Of a DNA stretch of 64,000 nucleotides, positions 61,153 through 64,000 are shown one piece after another; position 1 is the first letter of the stretch; each line of letters begins with the position of its first letter. Made by a program: the position numbers and the translations under genes. Source of the stretch: Paracoccaceae bacterium (GTDB taxonomy: Bacteria > Pseudomonadota > Alphaproteobacteria > Rhodobacterales > Rhodobacteraceae). The notes beneath the pieces were generated by a model that worked only from the letters and a program-made list of their open reading frames with translations, did not search any database and had not been told where the DNA came from. The DNA lies in NCBI GenBank assembly GCA_020628545.1, contig JAHDEX010000006.1, positions 32,643-96,642 on the forward strand, written 5' to 3'.

Positions 61153-61836
61153 GTGACGCCGGTTAATCCGGTAGGGGATGGGACATACTGGACGATGGCT
61201 GCCAAAACTGATGCGCAATGGGTGCCGGTCGCGGTGTCTGCTGACATTCTCGCCGGGACGGTGGTTCCGGCACGGCTCCCGACCGGTCCGATAGCCGTCT
61301 GGCGTTCAGCCACTGGTAACCTCTACGCAAACGGAGACCGCTGCCCGCATCGCGGCATGCGCCTGTCTCATGGGTTCGTCCGCGGTGAAACGCTATCCTG
61401 TATCTATCATGGCTGGCGGTTCGGCACCGATGGGGCTTGTCAAAAGATCCCTGCCCATCCCTCTGTCACACCGCCGAAGACTATTAATTGTGGTCCTTTG
61501 CATGTCGCCGAAACGAACGGTGTCGTCTGGGCTGCTGCCAAAGAGCCCGCAGAGCCGCCTCAATTCTACCCGGGGTATGAGGCGCTGCGAAGTCTTGTCA
61601 TAGTTTCAACACCTGCTGCGATCGCAGCTGCAACAAATGCCACGATAATCGACGGTGCGATCCAAACGACGCTTGGCGGACAAGATGCGGTCTTGCTGAT
61701 GTCACCGCAGGGACCCCAAGAGGTCTTCATCCTCGTTCTGGCTCGACCAAACCTCAACCTGGCCGACCGCTTGGCGGTCTCGTCCGCATTAGAGGCGTTG
61801 CGCAGATCGGCCGAAGCGGTGGAGGGAGCCGCATGA
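61153..61836 (+). CDS. Rieske [2Fe-2S] protein with ~85-aa C-terminal extension; putative Rieske subunit of a split oxygenase
   Basis: CPHRGMRLSHGFVRGETLSCIYHGW = CxH-x17-CxxH; GTG start; ATGA overlap with next ORF. Confidence 0.88.
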   Translation: MTPVNPVGDGTYWTMAAKTDAQWVPVAVSADILAGTVVPARLPTGPIAVWRSATGNLYANGDRCPHRGMRLSHGFVRGETLSCIYHGWRFGTDGACQKIPAHPSVTPPKTINCGPLHVAETNGVVWAAAKEPAEPPQFYPGYEALRSLVIVSTPAAIAAATNATIIDGAIQTTLGGQDAVLLMSPQGPQEVFILVLARPNLNLADRLAVSSALEALRRSAEAVEGAA

Positions 61837-62675
61837 TGCCCAATACGATGCGCGATGCGTGGTATCCGGTTGGCCTTCTTTCGGGTCTCAGCGATGACGG
61901 CAAAGACAGCCAGCTTCTCGGTGAACCCATATCGGTTTTCGGGGCAAAGAATGGGCGTCCAAGCGTCGAAAGTGCGGGTCGCACACTGCCTGTTGTCGAG
62001 CGATTTGGGCACTTGTGGACAAGTTTGGGGTCACCAAACAAAGACCTGTTTACGATCCCAGAAGCAGACCATCCTGAACGTAAGCTGGTGGACGTTGGTG
62101 TTGTGCGCGTGAAATGCTCTCCCCTCCGCGCGGTTGAGAATTTCCTGGATGTGGCGCATTTCCCTTTTGTTCATACGGACATTCTTGGGGCAGAGTCACA
62201 CCCCGAAGTCAGCGACTACAAGGTCGAAATCCGCGACGATGTTGATGAGGTCTGGGCGACAAAAGTTGAATTCTTCCAACCGCAGGCCGCCAAATCGGCC
62301 GGTGGCGGGATCACGACCGAATACATGTACCGAGTTCCGGCGCCGACCTGCGCTGTGCTTTATAAGACCTGCCCACCAAGACCAGGCGAATGGGATGTGA
62401 TCACCCTTTTTGTGCAGCCGCTGACAGAGGACTTATGCGACGTCTGGCCGTGGATGGCCCTATTCGACGACGAAAGCTCCATGACGGACCTGATCCATTT
62501 TCAGCAACTGATCTTCTTGCAGGACCGATCGATCCTTGAAAATCAGCTCCCCAAGAGGCTCCCCCTCGATCCTGCGATGGAGACACCGACACGCGCAGAC
62601 CTCACATCGGTTGCCTATCGGCGTTGGTTGAAGCGGCACAATTATACTTTTGGTGCGCAACTGGTGGCTGAATGA
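61833..62675 (+). CDS. Rieske-oxygenase catalytic (VanA-like) domain protein lacking the Rieske motif
   Basis: MRDAWYPVGLLSGLSDDGKDSQLLGEPISVFGAKNGRPSVESAGRTLPVVERFGHLWTSLG...RAVENFLDVAHFPFVHTDILG (mononuclear iron motif), no CxH...CxxH. Confidence 0.85.
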   Translation: MMPNTMRDAWYPVGLLSGLSDDGKDSQLLGEPISVFGAKNGRPSVESAGRTLPVVERFGHLWTSLGSPNKDLFTIPEADHPERKLVDVGVVRVKCSPLRAVENFLDVAHFPFVHTDILGAESHPEVSDYKVEIRDDVDEVWATKVEFFQPQAAKSAGGGITTEYMYRVPAPTCAVLYKTCPPRPGEWDVITLFVQPLTEDLCDVWPWMALFDDESSMTDLIHFQQLIFLQDRSILENQLPKRLPLDPAMETPTRADLTSVAYRRWLKRHNYTFGAQLVAE

Positions 62676-63328
62676 TCCTTTACGATTATATCCTGTCCCC
62701 AAGCTGCTATAAGGTGCGGCTGCTCGCGTCGCTGTTGGAAGTACCGCTTGAAGTCCGTCCGGTCGATTTTCACCCTGGCCGCGAGCATAAGAGCGCAGCG
62801 CTGCTGGCCTTGAACCCGGCAGGCAGTATTCCGATCCTGGTTGACGGTGATCTGATCCTCACGGAAAGCGCAGCCATGTTGGCCTACATCGCAGGACAAC
62901 ACGGCCCGGGCTGGCTTGCAGGGTCAAATCCGGTAGATATCGCTCAGCAACAGCAGTGGCTTGCGTTTTCTCATCGCCTGACACATGCCCTCGGCGGCGC
63001 ACGACTTGTCGAGATGCTGCATTTTTACGGCGACCTGCCAGCGCTTCAGGCCAGCGGCATCGCGGCGTTGCGTGAGTTGGAAGCGGCCCTCTTCGCGCGA
63101 CGTCTTTCGGGCGGCACCTTCCTTGTCGCGGATGCTCCATCCATCGCAGATATCGCTTGTTTCCCTTATGTGGCACTGGCACCGGACGGAAGTGTTTCAC
63201 TCGATATTTATCCGTCAATTCGCATCTGGATGCGCGCCATCCGCGCGCTCCCGGGCTTCATTGAAATGCCGGGCATCCATCGTCTGCATGAACTAGCACC
63301 AGACCCTTTCGAGGAGGCGTCTTTGTGA
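62672..63328 (+). CDS. Glutathione S-transferase family protein
   Basis: LYDYILSPSCYKVRLLASLLEVPLEVRPVDF...ALNPAGSIPILVDGDLILTESAAMLAYIA. Confidence 0.92.
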   Translation: MILYDYILSPSCYKVRLLASLLEVPLEVRPVDFHPGREHKSAALLALNPAGSIPILVDGDLILTESAAMLAYIAGQHGPGWLAGSNPVDIAQQQQWLAFSHRLTHALGGARLVEMLHFYGDLPALQASGIAALRELEAALFARRLSGGTFLVADAPSIADIACFPYVALAPDGSVSLDIYPSIRIWMRAIRALPGFIEMPGIHRLHELAPDPFEEASL

Positions 63329-64000
63329 CTGGAGTGCTCTTCAAGAATTGTGCTGCGGTGATCGTAAACCATGGCCAAGGTCATGAAGTCCTACGCGATG
63401 TTGACTTGTTGACAGAGGGACCTGCGATCAAATCCATCGGACCAGATCTGAACGCACCTGTTGCTGAAACGAAAGACGCAAGTGGCTGGTTCATTTACCC
63501 CGGCCTTGTGAACACCCACCATCACTTTTTCCAGACCTTTGTACGGAACCGCGCGGATCTCGATTGGACGAAACTGAGCGTGATCGAATGGCTCGACTTG
63601 ATCTACCCTATCTTTTCCCGTCTGAACGAAGATTGCTTCTACCATTCCTCGCTCACAGCCATGGCTGAACTGATCAAGCACGGCTGCACGACCGCGATGG
63701 ACCATCAATATTGCTTCCCGCGGCACGCCGGTAAGCACCTCATCGACCGTCAGTTTGAGGCAGCGGAACTGCTCGGCCTGCGCTTTCATGCAGGGCGCGG
63801 CGGGAACACATTGCCGAAATCTGAAGGGTCGACGATCCCCGACGAAATGCTTGAGACGACGGATGAGTTCATCGCGGATTGCGCGCGTGTCATCGACACG
63901 TATCACGACGCGGGCCAGTTCAGCATGGGTCAGGTTGTTGTGGCGCCCTGCCAGCCAGTCAATTGCTACCAGGACACAATGGTAGAGTCTGTGGCCCTTG
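63325..64000 (+). CDS. TRZ/ATZ-type amidohydrolase (8-oxoguanine deaminase/guanine deaminase-like), partial at right edge
   Basis: GTG start overlapping the GST stop (GTGA); WFIYPGLVNTHHHFFQTFVRNRADLDWTKLSVIEWLDLIYPIF...HGCTTAMDHQYCFPR; open to window end. Confidence 0.85.
   Translation, partial: MTGVLFKNCAAVIVNHGQGHEVLRDVDLLTEGPAIKSIGPDLNAPVAETKDASGWFIYPGLVNTHHHFFQTFVRNRADLDWTKLSVIEWLDLIYPIFSRLNEDCFYHSSLTAMAELIKHGCTTAMDHQYCFPRHAGKHLIDRQFEAAELLGLRFHAGRGGNTLPKSEGSTIPDEMLETTDEFIADCARVIDTYHDAGQFSMGQVVVAPCQPVNCYQDTMVESVAL

Overview
The window looks like a Rhodobacteraceae (roseobacter-type) chromosomal or megaplasmid segment, judged from protein character only. (1) Positions 1-17609 on the minus strand are one uninterrupted giant ORF, at least 5,869 codons and truncated at the left edge. 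It is absent from the supplied ORF track, probably because it has no stop inside the window. Read by eye, it encodes an N-terminal glucose/sorbosone (PQQ-type) dehydrogenase-like domain followed by a long chain of malectin-like, CBM6-like, Calx-beta/cadherin/Ig-like and RTX-like modules. (2) About 18.4-28.6 kb holds an envelope/stress group: HtpX, SpoIIAA-like, glutathione reductase, DUF533/TerB-like, CreA, AI-2E transporter, DUF883, holin/YqjE-like, DUF3618-like, DUF892/YciE, YihY/BrkB and PLDc_N. (3) About 28.9-48.2 kb is a sugar uptake and oxidation region: a YtfQRT-YjfF-like importer with an AldA-like dehydrogenase, LacI regulator and GMC oxidoreductase; a complete CUT1 transporter with a GntR/FCD regulator; and a second CUT1 set without an ATPase, linked to an SDR and an enolase-superfamily sugar acid dehydratase. 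(4) About 48.3-54.6 kb holds a LysM/solute-binding fusion, a protein with three CxGxxCP-type repeats, a likely tmpA-tmpB (trimethylaminoethylphosphonate degradation) pair with LysR, and an EEP-family protein. (5) About 54.6-60.6 kb is an AraC regulator plus a CUT1/GH42 beta-galactosidase operon, again without an ATPase. (6) From 60.7 kb to the right edge is a compact operon whose most unusual feature is a two-gene Rieske oxygenase. One ORF carries the [2Fe-2S] Rieske motif. The next, overlapping by ATGA, carries the mononuclear-iron catalytic domain with the Rieske core missing. They are followed by a GST and a TRZ/ATZ-type amidohydrolase. I consider this the best candidate for an undescribed system.
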